Source of the DNA: Legionella steelei
GTDB lineage: Bacteria; Pseudomonadota; Gammaproteobacteria; Legionellales; Legionellaceae
Direction of reading: 5' to 3'
Assembly (NCBI RefSeq): GCF_001468005.1
Contig: NZ_LNYY01000019.1
Span: 1,795,070-1,859,069, forward strand
Length of the DNA stretch: 64,000 nucleotides
Made by a program: the position numbers and the translations under genes. A model generated the notes under the pieces. It worked only from the letters and a program-made list of their open reading frames with translations. It did not search any database and was not told the origin of the DNA. This document shows positions 52,277 to 62,213 of the stretch, one piece after another. Position 1 is the stretch's first letter. The number at the start of each line of letters is the position of its first letter.

Positions 52277-53420
52277 GAACATACCCCTTATTCGCGTTGT
52301 GAGTTAATAGTAGCTGCCCGATTAATACGAAAAGTAATAACGTTGCGGCAGAAAAAGGAAGATAGATTTCTCTGAATCCAGACGCAATAATTAAGCCGCC
52401 AAGCAAGGTCCCCAAGGCCCCTCCCAACCCTAAGGCCGAAGAATTCATAGCAGCAAGGATGCTCCCCTGATTTTCATGTAATTCATATAAAATTTGTTGT
52501 TGGGGATTAGCAACAGCCCATCCGAAAGCACCCCACATGAAAAAAGGGATTAATCCGAAGTAAGGCACGTTCTTAGTCAATGGTATCGCAATCAGAGACA
52601 GCATGAGGCCAAATAAAATTAAAGCCATAATAACCCGGGGTTTTCGGGTTCGATCAATAAAAATTCCAACCAATGAGCTCCCTATGAAGCCTCCCAATCC
52701 CCAACTAAAAAGAGTCGTGCTTAATGAATGAGGAGAGCCTGATTGAATAAGGGTGACATACGAATATAGTCCCAAACTTGCCAGAGCTGTAAAACATGTA
52801 ATGCCAATTACCGATAGCGTTTTTGGCTCAATCATAAGACGTAGCCTAACTGCAAAGGGTGGTGACTTAGGCAGTCTTATGTTGGCATTTTGCAGCGAAA
52901 AACCAATTAAGGCGATGAAGCTTAAAATAACAAGATAAACAATCGACAACTGCCAATGCAATAATGAAGAGAGGTACAGTCCAAGAGGAACGCCAAATAC
53001 TACGCCCGCACTATTAGCACTCCAGAAAAAACTTAATGCGCGTCCTTGAGTAGTAGTACTGGCGAAATAAACACCCATGCTGATACATAACGGAGTAAAA
53101 ATTCCAGCCCCAATGCCTGCAAGAGATCTGCCAATTAAAAACGGCAAGAGATGCTCAGAAAACAGGGTTACTAAATTGCCAACAATGAATACCGTAAGTG
53201 CAAGTTGAATAATACGCTTTATCGACTTATTCGCCAAAAGGATGGAAAAAATAGGCGCCGAAAGAAGATAAGTCACACTGAATAGACTCATTCCCTGACC
53301 GGTTACGGCAACAGGTTGGCCAATAGTTTGGCCTATTTGCGGAAGAAGACCGGCGATGAGGAAAGTATTGCAACCTACAGCAAACATTCCTATTGCTAAA
53401 AAAATTAAAGTGGTCAGCAT
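52269..53420 (-). CDS. MFS transporter, probable exporter of the operon product
   Basis: A 383-residue, 12-helix transporter of the DHA1-like drug exporter type (motif A-like segment LANKSIKRIIQ, motif C-like helix 5 GVVFGVPLGLYLSS). It overlaps the FAD monooxygenase gene by 7 bases and the ATP-grasp gene by 8, so it is translated in step with them. It most likely exports the metabolite made by the operon. Confidence 0.88.
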   Translation of the reverse strand: MLTTLIFLAIGMFAVGCNTFLIAGLLPQIGQTIGQPVAVTGQGMSLFSVTYLLSAPIFSILLANKSIKRIIQLALTVFIVGNLVTLFSEHLLPFLIGRSLAGIGAGIFTPLCISMGVYFASTTTQGRALSFFWSANSAGVVFGVPLGLYLSSLLHWQLSIVYLVILSFIALIGFSLQNANIRLPKSPPFAVRLRLMIEPKTLSVIGITCFTALASLGLYSYVTLIQSGSPHSLSTTLFSWGLGGFIGSSLVGIFIDRTRKPRVIMALILFGLMLSLIAIPLTKNVPYFGLIPFFMWGAFGWAVANPQQQILYELHENQGSILAAMNSSALGLGGALGTLLGGLIIASGFREIYLPFSAATLLLFVLIGQLLLTHNANKGYVHE

Positions 53421-54859
53421 AAGCTTCCCAATTCAAATAAAGACTCAATTTTATCTAGCGGTGCCGAAGATCGAATGTAGGAATCAGGTCTGACTAAAAT
53501 TGCCTGATTTTTATAGACCGTACTGTTAGTCCAAAAATGCTCCTGACATTGGTTTGGATAAATGTACATGACATTTATAAACTCTGGAAGTTTTAGATCC
53601 ACGTCACAAGTACCGAAAATGAGTAGGGTGAATTTCATATAATCGAGATGAGAATAAAGTCGTGTTTTGACCATGCCGTTAAAAAGCTCGAAATCAAAGA
53701 TCCGCGAACCACAAAGTTCTCCTGCCCCGTAACGTACCCCCATCCCCGTGATATTCCCTGCCCGCTTTTGTACAATCTTTACGTAGTCTTGGGCATGCGT
53801 CCCATTTAGTGAATACTTAGTCGAACGGACAAGCTCACCCGCAGTATTTATCACATCATGAGCGACTGGCTTGCGTTCGTCTTCATAACTGTGTAACAGT
53901 TCTTCAGGAGCCCCGCAACGTATGACCATGTTTAACTTCCACATGAGATTAAATGCATCTGCAAGACCGGTATTAAGGCCTTGTCCACCGTTTACGGAAT
54001 GAATATGGCATGCATCGCCTGCAAGAAAAATACGATCCTGCACGAAAAAACGCTCAGCAACAGATTCCTTAACTGAAAACTGTGAAAACCAGGCAATCTT
54101 TTTAAAAGATAGGGTATGCGGTTGCATTGCCCGATTAATTTTCTCAATTGCTTCATTCAAGGTGAAGTCTTGAGTGTCCATTCTTACGTAAAACCTGTCG
54201 ATCTCCCCCTCTCTTGGAATCCAGGCCACATCCGATGTTTCTGCCTGAAAGACGATGATTTCAGGAACCTTGGGAAAATCGGTGGTTATAATGCCATCGA
54301 TTACAGCCCAAACAATTTGCGGACGTATAATTTCAAAAGGGATTTCAAAGTGATTGCGCACAAAGGAGCGTGCACCGTCTGCACCAATGACATATCGAGA
54401 CTGAATACGCTCCCCATTGGCAAGAGTTGTAAGGCAGCCTGCCTCATTAAGCTCAATGTCGACAATGACTGCTGAACGTTTTACTGCTACCGCAGACTCT
54501 TTTAGTTTCTTATCTAACAGTTTTTCTATATAGGATTGATCCAGCATAAGAAAGTGTTTATGCAAACACCCCTCCAGTTCTTCCCACCATGACGATTGTC
54601 GAGAAATGAATTTGCCATCTGCCCAAACAGAACTGGTATTGCAGGTCTTTCCTAAAGGATAGAGTTCATCAAATAAATCAACCAATTCAAGAAGCTGTAA
54701 AGTGCGTGCGTTAAACGCATCCGCTCTCCCAACTTCTAAAGGACCATCAGACTTATCGACAATCACCATCTGCAAACCACAAAGTTGTGCTAGGTAGGCA
54801 CACATAAGACCGACTGGACCTGCGCCAACAATCATGATATCTGCAACCTGTACACTCAT
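53414..54859 (-). CDS. FAD-dependent aromatic monooxygenase
   Basis: A 481-residue class A flavoprotein hydroxylase of the PheA/TfdB type: FAD motif MIVGAGPVGLMCAYLAQ (8-24), YVIGADGARSFVR in the middle, and the ribityl-binding GDACHIHSVNGGQGLNTGLADAFNL. The C-terminal 100 residues are the thioredoxin-like tail of the family, shortened. It overlaps the 2OG-oxygenase gene by 4 bases (ATGA). It is a likely functional counterpart of PvcC in the paerucumarin pathway, which hydroxylates the aromatic ring, though it belongs to a different flavin family. Confidence 0.88.
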   Translation of the reverse strand: MSVQVADIMIVGAGPVGLMCAYLAQLCGLQMVIVDKSDGPLEVGRADAFNARTLQLLELVDLFDELYPLGKTCNTSSVWADGKFISRQSSWWEELEGCLHKHFLMLDQSYIEKLLDKKLKESAVAVKRSAVIVDIELNEAGCLTTLANGERIQSRYVIGADGARSFVRNHFEIPFEIIRPQIVWAVIDGIITTDFPKVPEIIVFQAETSDVAWIPREGEIDRFYVRMDTQDFTLNEAIEKINRAMQPHTLSFKKIAWFSQFSVKESVAERFFVQDRIFLAGDACHIHSVNGGQGLNTGLADAFNLMWKLNMVIRCGAPEELLHSYEDERKPVAHDVINTAGELVRSTKYSLNGTHAQDYVKIVQKRAGNITGMGVRYGAGELCGSRIFDFELFNGMVKTRLYSHLDYMKFTLLIFGTCDVDLKLPEFINVMYIYPNQCQEHFWTNSTVYKNQAILVRPDSYIRSSAPLDKIESLFELGSLC

Positions 54860-55692
54860 ATGTACGACTCCAGACCTGGGTTAGCAAGAGGAGGATTACT
54901 CAAAACATGAACGCGCTGAATATGGCGCGGAGACTTAGAGACAAATCCTTCTCGACCATGCAATAGTGAAAAATTATCTGCAATAACGATATCTCCAGTT
55001 TGCCACTCATGGGCATAGAAATTATTCGGAGAATAAAGCGCTCTTTCTAAACTTTGATGGAAACGAGCTAACTCTTCATGGTTAATACCCGTAAATTCAA
55101 GATCGGGTGGGTTTACAAAATGACCTTTCGCTGCGGAAGGAGGCTCATTGTAACGAATTACAAAACAATCCTGTTGCGGGTGTTTCGTAATAATTGGTGA
55201 TACCGTCTTACTACTATAAAACTCCATTTTTCGTTGATAAGTACCAGTCACCTTATGCCAAAGCTCTTTTAATTCAGAAGATGTATTGTTTAAAGCTAAA
55301 ATGGTATTTGAAAAAGTGGTCCTTCCCCCATGTCCAGGCAAAGGTGCGTTGACACAATGAAAAATCTGGTATTCAGGAACTTGAGGTCGATACATACCAT
55401 CCCAATGCAGTGGCATATAACTATTATCAAAAATGTGATCTTCCGGATCCTCTCGCTCAATTAGCTCCAGCACCTTGCCAAAAGGCCACAGACTCACTTC
55501 TCCCCATAATTCACAATAGTTAGAAAAATCCTCGGCATTGTGAAATGTAGCAAACCCTCTTAATACCACGAGTTGATTCTTTCTAAATAAACGCCGTAAG
55601 TCCTCTACATCCAGCTCGCTCACCGATATCTTTTCACATACAGCCTCTAAGAGCACACCAAATGGTTTTAGATGAGTTACTTGATAATTCAT
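54856..55692 (-). CDS. PvcB-like Fe(II)/2-oxoglutarate oxygenase
   Basis: A 278-residue TauD/TfdA-family enzyme. Iron ligands His96 and Asp98 (LHWDGMY) and His245 (LLHGREGF), and the 2-oxoglutarate Arg260 region (HIQRVHV), are present. Placed one base after the PvcA-like gene, it fits PvcB/IsnB, which decarboxylates and desaturates an isonitrile amino acid to a vinyl isonitrile. It overlaps the monooxygenase gene by 4 bases. Substrate (Tyr- or Trp-derived) cannot be read from the sequence. Confidence 0.88.
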   Translation of the reverse strand: MNYQVTHLKPFGVLLEAVCEKISVSELDVEDLRRLFRKNQLVVLRGFATFHNAEDFSNYCELWGEVSLWPFGKVLELIEREDPEDHIFDNSYMPLHWDGMYRPQVPEYQIFHCVNAPLPGHGGRTTFSNTILALNNTSSELKELWHKVTGTYQRKMEFYSSKTVSPIITKHPQQDCFVIRYNEPPSAAKGHFVNPPDLEFTGINHEELARFHQSLERALYSPNNFYAHEWQTGDIVIADNFSLLHGREGFVSKSPRHIQRVHVLSNPPLANPGLESYI

Positions 55693-55693
55693 A

Positions 55694-56734
55694 TTACACC
55701 TCCGCCATTAACTGATAATGACTGTCCCGGCCGTCTGCAGCATAAATTAATTTTGCACCTAAAGCCTCCGCTTCTGAGCGTTTCAGTAAGACATACCCTT
55801 TCTTACTTTCCACAGCAACACCATGCCAAGGGGTCATCCAGCTTTCATTTCCTACTAAACGAATTCCTAATTTTTTTGCGCCACACGTTTGGGGATGAAT
55901 GGACAAGCGCACTGCCTCAGGAAAGCGCTCAGCAATTAACATGCTCCAAGCATTACTTCTTCTTATGACCTCATATGCTTTAGAGCGAGATTCTTTTTGG
56001 ATGGCAGAACGACTTTTTGTTTGCCCCGCATGCATGGCGTCTTCAAATAAAAACCGCGTGATGCCACTGTACATACGATTTGCTTCTTGCTCATCAGGAC
56101 TTGCTGAGGGTTTGGCGCCGTTACGAATCTTAAGCTTAAGAATCTCTAAGGACTGTCCATAGCGTTTCATAAGCTCATCACGCATTTGCACAAAGTGAAG
56201 ATTCTTGTAAAAGTAATCCAGATTAAAAAGGGATATGTCTGCAAAAGACATTTCTTTTATAAGCTTCTCTAGCTCAACTTGGTAAGCCGTGACATTAGCT
56301 TCTTCCATGCCAACTACATCACTAAAAACCCTGCCATCGGAGCACAGGACAATTTTAATTCCGGGGGTATAAATTTTTTTTATGCGTTGACACAATGTTC
56401 CTAAAAAATGCAGAGAAAGTCGTTCCGCATAATCAGGTAAGGGACCCAAAACTTTTTCAGGGTTTGGGGACTTTCCGGGAAAGGCCGGTAATATAAAAGT
56501 AACCGGTTCATTCTGTTTCACCGCGGAGATGATTTTGGGCAAATACGCAGAGGCGCACTTTTGACATCCTCTATCACATAAACGAACAGCCTCTGGGACG
56601 CGACGAAAAATCATTATTTCAGCTAATATTCTTTGAGCCATTTCTAGAGAAGAGCCTTTATCTAATGAATTTTTAAGTACGTAATCTTTAGTGTCATGAT
56701 TTTCGGTAATTAAAGTGAACGCTGTATTTTTCAT
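55694..56734 (-). CDS. PvcA/DIT1-family isonitrile synthase
   Basis: A 346-residue protein of the PvcA/IsnA/DIT1 family, which forms an isonitrile from an amino acid amine and ribulose 5-phosphate. Family blocks are seen in PVTFILPAFPGKSPNPEKVLGPLPDYAE, KIVLCSDGRVFSDVVG, RLSIHPQ and TPWHGVAV. It is the first gene of a five-gene operon with one-base to overlapping junctions, and AGGAGG lies just before the ATG. Length is typical. The divergent LysR gene probably controls it. Confidence 0.9.
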   Translation of the reverse strand: MKNTAFTLITENHDTKDYVLKNSLDKGSSLEMAQRILAEIMIFRRVPEAVRLCDRGCQKCASAYLPKIISAVKQNEPVTFILPAFPGKSPNPEKVLGPLPDYAERLSLHFLGTLCQRIKKIYTPGIKIVLCSDGRVFSDVVGMEEANVTAYQVELEKLIKEMSFADISLFNLDYFYKNLHFVQMRDELMKRYGQSLEILKLKIRNGAKPSASPDEQEANRMYSGITRFLFEDAMHAGQTKSRSAIQKESRSKAYEVIRRSNAWSMLIAERFPEAVRLSIHPQTCGAKKLGIRLVGNESWMTPWHGVAVESKKGYVLLKRSEAEALGAKLIYAADGRDSHYQLMAEV

Positions 56735-56774
56735 GTTCCGTACCTCCTAAGAATAAAGAGTACAGATCTTCAAC

Positions 56775-56792
56775 AAATCATTAAAATGATTT
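56775..56792. promoter_or_regulatory. Palindrome in the pvcA-like/lysR divergent promoter region
   Basis: AAATCATT-AA-AATGATTT, a perfect 18-base palindrome about midway between the two start codons (56734 and 56847). A plausible LysR-type binding site; not otherwise tested. Confidence 0.4.
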
Positions 56793-56846
56793 ATTTCAAT
56801 GATTGTGATAAATTTTATTTATGCCTAAATATTCAATTGATGATTT

Positions 56847-57695
56847 ATGTCTTTATTATTGGATGATATAAAATATTTTATCGCGGCGAGTGATACGCTC
56901 AATATTACGCGGGCTTCGGAAATTATTGGGATATCGCAACCGGCGCTTAGTTACTCTATAAAAAGGCTGGAAAATAAACTTGGCGGAGCACTATTTATTC
57001 GGCTTAAAAATGGGATCCAACTGACAAAACTCGGAGAAGAGTTTAAGCAACGTTCCCATCGACTCATCTATGAATGGGAACAAGTCCAAAACATAGCCCA
57101 TCCTGAATCAGGCTTTGTGCAAGGAAACTATACCATTGCCCTGCACCCATCAGTCGCTCTATACGCACTTCAGTACTTTATGCCACAACTGCAAGTTGAA
57201 TATCCAAAGCTGAACTTTAATTTTATCCATGGTCATTCAAGAGAGATGACTGAAAAAGTAATTAGTTGGGAAGCGGATTTCGGTATTGTTGTTAACCCCA
57301 TACAACATCCTGATCTCGTTATCATCAAACTCTCTACTGATGAAGTTTCAGTCTTTCATGCCCAGAATGCACAAAATAAGCTTATTTATGATAAAAAGCT
57401 TGCTCAATCACAATATATACTTAAAAAAATTGACAAAAAGATCGCCTTTAACGGGGTAATTAACTCTACTAGCCTTGAGGTTATCGCCAAGCTAACAGCC
57501 TTAGGTCTTGGATATGGCATTCTACCCACAAGGGTTACCCATCAATACCAACATCTTAAAAAACTAAGTAATGCGCCCATATTTAAAGATGAAATTTGTT
57601 TGGTCTACAGACCTGAAAAACATAACAATTTAGTAAGTAAAAAAATTATTCAAATGATTAGAGCATCGATAAGTAATGATAACGCCCAGATTTAA
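56847..57695 (+). CDS. LysR-type regulator divergent from the isonitrile operon
   Basis: A 282-residue LysR protein with N-terminal helix-turn-helix (TRASEIIGISQPALSYSIKRLENKLGGALFIR) and a substrate-binding domain starting near residue 90 (GNYTIALHPSVALY). It is transcribed away from the PvcA-like gene across 112 bases. It probably activates the operon in response to a pathway intermediate or another signal. Confidence 0.92.
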   Translation: MSLLLDDIKYFIAASDTLNITRASEIIGISQPALSYSIKRLENKLGGALFIRLKNGIQLTKLGEEFKQRSHRLIYEWEQVQNIAHPESGFVQGNYTIALHPSVALYALQYFMPQLQVEYPKLNFNFIHGHSREMTEKVISWEADFGIVVNPIQHPDLVIIKLSTDEVSVFHAQNAQNKLIYDKKLAQSQYILKKIDKKIAFNGVINSTSLEVIAKLTALGLGYGILPTRVTHQYQHLKKLSNAPIFKDEICLVYRPEKHNNLVSKKIIQMIRASISNDNAQI

Positions 57696-57989
57696 AATGC
57701 ATCATGATTCATTACCTTGTAAAAGGCTGAATTTGACTATTTTACTGCACACCATCACATCATCTAATTCACTCAATAAATAGCCTGGGATTCTTTATAA
57801 AAACTGCCTGTCAAGATATAAAATCAAAATCAATGATTTCATTCACTCAAGCAAGCTACTAACATGGGATACAAATCTCCCGATATCTATATCTAGTATT
57901 CAAAATTGTTTCAGCCCAGCTCTGACTTCATTGAAAAAAAAACCCGAATTAACTATGCTTAAAATATTGACACAATTTAAGGATTTGAG

Positions 57990-59039
57990 ATGCCCAAAGG
58001 TATTGTTCCCTTCCGCGTAGATTTTGAGAAAAATGGCGTTGGAGTTTCAACCAGAGCACAAGCAGCGCAAATTCTGGATGAAGTAGCCAGACAACATGCC
58101 AATGGAGCTAAAACGGTGGGGATCACTTATTCTGCCAATCAAGCGCAAACAGATAAAATTCAAAGTACTTACAAAAATGGCGGTTGGAAAACAGGAACTG
58201 ATGGATCGAATCAAGCAGCTGTAATCTCCGAAATCGAACAACTACTCACTACGCCCAAATATCAACATTTACAGGGTGTCTACCGCACAGTTCCTATTAC
58301 CACGATGAAATACGACAGCACAGGAAAGGCTGTGACAGCTAAAGATACTGACGTAGAAGAAAGCCTTAAAGGTGCTTCTAAATTTATGGATGATGGCGGT
58401 GTATTATTAGGCTGGACGAATCAAACAACCGCCCCTGGCCGGTTGGCAATTGGTGGCGGTGTAGCGTCTGGTGTGCAAACATCAGCTCAAAAGAGCATGA
58501 TTAACAACTGGGTAAAGAACAATCTCTCATCGCCCACTTTAGACGATGACCTGCCAATGGCACCTCTTAAACCAACAGTATCCGAGACTTCTTCGGTACA
58601 GGCACTACAAGCTTCCGAAGAAGAAGAGGCTCAACGCAAGAAAAAAAGCATTGGTATTCAAAGTGAACAGGTTGAAGCACTGCTTGCAGCCTATAAAAAA
58701 CATTGTGGGGAGCAATGGTTTAAGGATAATCCACCTGAGAAAGGTGAAGATGGTCGATTAAAACTGACTTTTAAATCAGATGAAGACATGACTGACTTTT
58801 TCAAGAAACAAGCTGAGTCAGGAAATAGTTTTATCATGGTTGATGAAAAAACCAATAAAGTCATTGCCTACTCTAATGGTGATGGAAAACTCTATAAACC
58901 AGGAAAAGATGGGCCACAAGAAATTACCGGTAAAACTTTACTGCCCAAAGCAGGTGAAATGAATGATCTTCCTGATCTTAAGGATTTTAAGATGCCCGCA
59001 AAAGCAGCAACACAAGAGTCTGTTTCCCAACCACAGTAA
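57990..59039 (+). CDS. Effector candidate of unknown function
   Basis: A 349-residue soluble protein. Residues 1-180 form a globular domain (FRVDFEKNGVGVSTRAQAAQILDEV, then GWTNQTTAPGRLAIGGG) that I cannot assign. Residues 180-225 are a low-complexity linker with an EEEE run. Residues 228-320 look like a second small domain (LLAAYKKHCGEQWFKDNPP, SGNSFIMVDEKTNKVIAYSNG). The tail is polar. This modular layout with a small NSFIMV-type C-terminal domain occurs in Legionella effectors; the assignment is by style only. AAGGA lies 8-10 bases before the ATG. Confidence 0.7.
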   Translation: MPKGIVPFRVDFEKNGVGVSTRAQAAQILDEVARQHANGAKTVGITYSANQAQTDKIQSTYKNGGWKTGTDGSNQAAVISEIEQLLTTPKYQHLQGVYRTVPITTMKYDSTGKAVTAKDTDVEESLKGASKFMDDGGVLLGWTNQTTAPGRLAIGGGVASGVQTSAQKSMINNWVKNNLSSPTLDDDLPMAPLKPTVSETSSVQALQASEEEEAQRKKKSIGIQSEQVEALLAAYKKHCGEQWFKDNPPEKGEDGRLKLTFKSDEDMTDFFKKQAESGNSFIMVDEKTNKVIAYSNGDGKLYKPGKDGPQEITGKTLLPKAGEMNDLPDLKDFKMPAKAATQESVSQPQ

Positions 59040-59339
59040 ACATAACCAATATAGTATCCTGAAGACGTGCCTCTGCACCGAACTCTTAACCCTTTGAGGT
59101 TAAGCAAAATCTGTACGTGTTTAAAGACTTTTAGATAGCCAGCTTACGGACCAGCACCAAACATTCAAGACTTAAAACATCCAACTTTGCCGGCAAGTGT
59201 TACAAATCAAATAGAATCATTGTTTGTAGTCTCATTGTGTTAGGATGTAGTTACAAGTTCTTTGATTTATGTCAAGATTCTCTCGACACTAATTGTATTA
59301 AATAAATACGTAACTCTTTTTAAGTTTATGGATTGACTG

Positions 59340-61109
59340 ATGATGAAATACTTAAGGAATATAGTTGTTACATTACTGTTGATAGTTTATCAAAGTGCTT
59401 TTTCAGCAGGTGGCCTGTTTTTTAATGTTTCGGCAACGGGTGAACCCGAAAATCTCAATATTACTCTATGTTTGAACGGTAAAGGACCTATATCCTGTCA
59501 GAATTATAATGTTTCTGCCTTAACATTAATCATATTTACGACAATACCCAATCACTCCTATCCATTTGCTGGGATTAAAATTAATACCCCAGGTTATGTG
59601 TTGTCTGGTTGTACAGCAATCAATAATGGTTATTGTCTATTCACAGTAAGCGATAAAGCTGCGGCAAATATTGAGATAAAGCAGAACAATAATGCCCCAT
59701 GGTATCCCTCTTTAGAAGCGTTTGAGCATTATAATTCTGGCCGTTCTCATGTATTTTCACAGGCCCGCTTTGGTGGTTCAATGAATGGAAATAATGTAGT
59801 CAATACCCTCAATTCCGCCACAAACTATCCTTCTGGATATAACATGTCTTATCTTAATTCCAATTATGCTTTCATCTATGGTGGCGGTTATGGTGATGTC
59901 CCTGGCTCGATTGGTGCCTATGTAGCTCGAGTAAATCCCGCCACACTTCAACCTATTTGGTATAATCAGTTAATTAATACATATGAAAATGGAGAATGGG
60001 ATTATCCCGGTTCCTTAGGCATTTTAAATGATGGATATCTTTATGTAAGCTACGGTTACCGATTAGCAAAACTTAATCCGGAAACGGGACAAGTCATTAC
60101 AACATTAGTACTTCCGACTGGACATGGACTTCCTAAAAACACTTCATTCAATGGTTTCAATGCTACGGCAGATGGAACTATTATCATGAAATCAGTATAC
60201 CGCCAAGCAGGTTGTACTGTTCAAGGTCCTGACGCTTTATTGCACTGCCCAGATCCAACGGATGTGCCACCTTCGATTTTAATTTCAGTTAACCCAAAAA
60301 CCATGCGGGTAATTGATAACATCACTCTGCCAGCCCCTGTAGGTGCAAGACCAACGGTGACTCAATATAAGAATAAAAATTATGTTTATTTACTTGAAGC
60401 GACAACAGCTATTCGCTATATAGTAGAAAATGGTATCTTCATACAAGATAATTCATGGAATCCTGGCACAATCACATTGCCCGGCCAAACGCTGTGTACT
60501 TCGTTTGTGGTGATAAATGATTGGGTCGTAGCACAAACTAATACGCTCCCTTCAGCAACAGCACTGAGTGTAATTAGCATTAACCAAAATAATGCAGCGA
60601 ATCAGTTTTCTATTCAGCCATTTTTAGGAGATTCTATCCCATTGGAGATTAGAGAAGCATTTTCTACTGCTACTGCGGATATGGGACAAGCGATAAGCTG
60701 GGCACCTATGTCTGTTTCTGGTGATCCTACTACTAACTTGATTTACGCAAGTGATTCTTTACCAGGAAAAATTGCTGCCATTAAAATTTCTGAAAGCGGG
60801 TTAAATATAATTTGGACCGCTAATCAAAGAACCACTGAATTCACAACCCTTATTAATCCCCAAGAAAGTCGCGTATTGGTTGGCACCGATATTCCTAGTG
60901 GAGAAATTCCTGGTAACAATCACAATGATTTCGCAGTGTGGAGAAATGCGCTAACTGGCGTGGAAATCGCGCGCTCACCATTACTTCCGGCAATGACTCA
61001 AGGTACTATGATCCAACCGTATTACTTTGGCGCCATGTTTTTCGAAGGACAATCAGGGACGTTGATCAAGCTATCACCATTATCAGCAAACTCCTCCCAA
61101 AAAGGATAA
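59340..61109 (+). CDS. Large exported beta-propeller-like protein
   Basis: A 589-residue protein with signal peptide YLRNIVVTLLLIVYQSAFSA. The N-terminal region (20-115) is a beta-rich domain with two Cys pairs (LCLNGKGPISC, SGCTAINNGYC). The rest has WD/PQQ-like repeats (NPATLQPIWYNQL, LNPETGQVITTL, VNPKTMRVIDNI), typical of a beta-propeller. No catalytic residues are recognised. It is probably surface or type II secreted. The 300 bases upstream hold only a CTTAACC/GGTTAAG hairpin (59085-59104) after the previous gene. Confidence 0.82.
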   Translation: MMKYLRNIVVTLLLIVYQSAFSAGGLFFNVSATGEPENLNITLCLNGKGPISCQNYNVSALTLIIFTTIPNHSYPFAGIKINTPGYVLSGCTAINNGYCLFTVSDKAAANIEIKQNNNAPWYPSLEAFEHYNSGRSHVFSQARFGGSMNGNNVVNTLNSATNYPSGYNMSYLNSNYAFIYGGGYGDVPGSIGAYVARVNPATLQPIWYNQLINTYENGEWDYPGSLGILNDGYLYVSYGYRLAKLNPETGQVITTLVLPTGHGLPKNTSFNGFNATADGTIIMKSVYRQAGCTVQGPDALLHCPDPTDVPPSILISVNPKTMRVIDNITLPAPVGARPTVTQYKNKNYVYLLEATTAIRYIVENGIFIQDNSWNPGTITLPGQTLCTSFVVINDWVVAQTNTLPSATALSVISINQNNAANQFSIQPFLGDSIPLEIREAFSTATADMGQAISWAPMSVSGDPTTNLIYASDSLPGKIAAIKISESGLNIIWTANQRTTEFTTLINPQESRVLVGTDIPSGEIPGNNHNDFAVWRNALTGVEIARSPLLPAMTQGTMIQPYYFGAMFFEGQSGTLIKLSPLSANSSQKG

Positions 61110-61193
61110 GCAAGCAGACTACGCTGCTCATTCAAGTGCGAGCCGTCACTAGGGGCCAGTTATTATTGGTGCTACTTTTAGCACCAGTTAAAT

Positions 61194-61934
61194 TTAGTGC
61201 GGTGCGTTAGAAGAGGTTTGCTCTTTTTTTTCTGGCTCTTTCTCCAGTTCGCTGCCTTTCGCACTTCTTATACCTTCTTTAAAATGGGCTATTTCATGTG
61301 TATGTGCCATCTGATATGGCTCATAAGATTTATATTTTTCTAACGTCACCGCACTTTTACACCCTATTGCTTGATAACCTTGTGGAGCTGGTACAGGTTC
61401 ACCTTCGTAGCCTTTGTGTTTTAAAGCAGCGAAAAGGCTATCTGTTGCAGACTGTCCTGCTAATTGAAACATAACACCTGTGTGCCTAACAGTCCTATCT
61501 TCTTTCATAGACCCATCTCTGAATTGAGCAGTTCTTCCTTGTATTAAGTCATCTTTTACACTTAATTTTTCTGCCCCATCCTGTATTTCAGTAGTATCAT
61601 GAGTATAGTGCGCTTTTAAATATGGCTTGAGATCCTTAAGTTCTGTTTCTTTCCAAACCCATTTGTGATGCCCTTTGTCATCTAGATTGGGGACTAATGC
61701 CCCACCTTTTTCTGCGATAAGGTCTGGTGCAAGTGTAAAGAATGTTTCTTTATATGCATTTCCTTTTTTCTTTACTACAGATAAAACACCGGTATAACTT
61801 GTTTCTCTAATAAACCATCCCCCCTCTTTCATGTGTTGCAAAGTCTGGATGAACATGGGTTTCTGTTTGGGATTATTGGGGCTAATGCTCCAAATTATAG
61901 GTTTATTAGGCTCTTTTTCTTTAGGTTCATACAT
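61194..61934 (-). CDS. Effector candidate with Glu-rich C-terminus
   Basis: A 246-residue soluble protein that starts MYEPKEKEPNK; GGGGA lies six bases before this ATG, and an upstream in-frame TTG at 61952 is less likely. Residues 15-175 are a mixed alpha/beta domain of unknown family (GGWFIRETSYTGVLSVVKKKG, GVMFQLAGQSATDSLFAALKH). The C-terminal 30 residues are rich in Glu and Lys (KGSELEKEPEKKEQTSS), the E-block pattern of Dot/Icm signals. It converges with the exported propeller-like gene. Function unknown. Confidence 0.7.
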   Translation of the reverse strand: MYEPKEKEPNKPIIWSISPNNPKQKPMFIQTLQHMKEGGWFIRETSYTGVLSVVKKKGNAYKETFFTLAPDLIAEKGGALVPNLDDKGHHKWVWKETELKDLKPYLKAHYTHDTTEIQDGAEKLSVKDDLIQGRTAQFRDGSMKEDRTVRHTGVMFQLAGQSATDSLFAALKHKGYEGEPVPAPQGYQAIGCKSAVTLEKYKSYEPYQMAHTHEIAHFKEGIRSAKGSELEKEPEKKEQTSSNAPH

Positions 61935-62213
61935 GATATTTCCCCAAAACAACTATAATATTCATTTTAGCATATTGGGTACTTTTTGTTTTTCCGTACA
62001 GTCCATAACCAGTAAGCCTAGTTGCTCTTTTGGACATGACCTCAAAAGTATCCTAAGATTCGTTAGAGATGTATAAAAATGGCAAATTAAGTTTGAGTTG
62101 ATAAATAATTCCAGAATCTCTATGGTTTTCGACTAATTAACGAATTAATTATTATTAAATAGATAACACCTATCGAAGCCGCAGTGGTTATTATTTAATA
62201 AAATTTCATAAGA

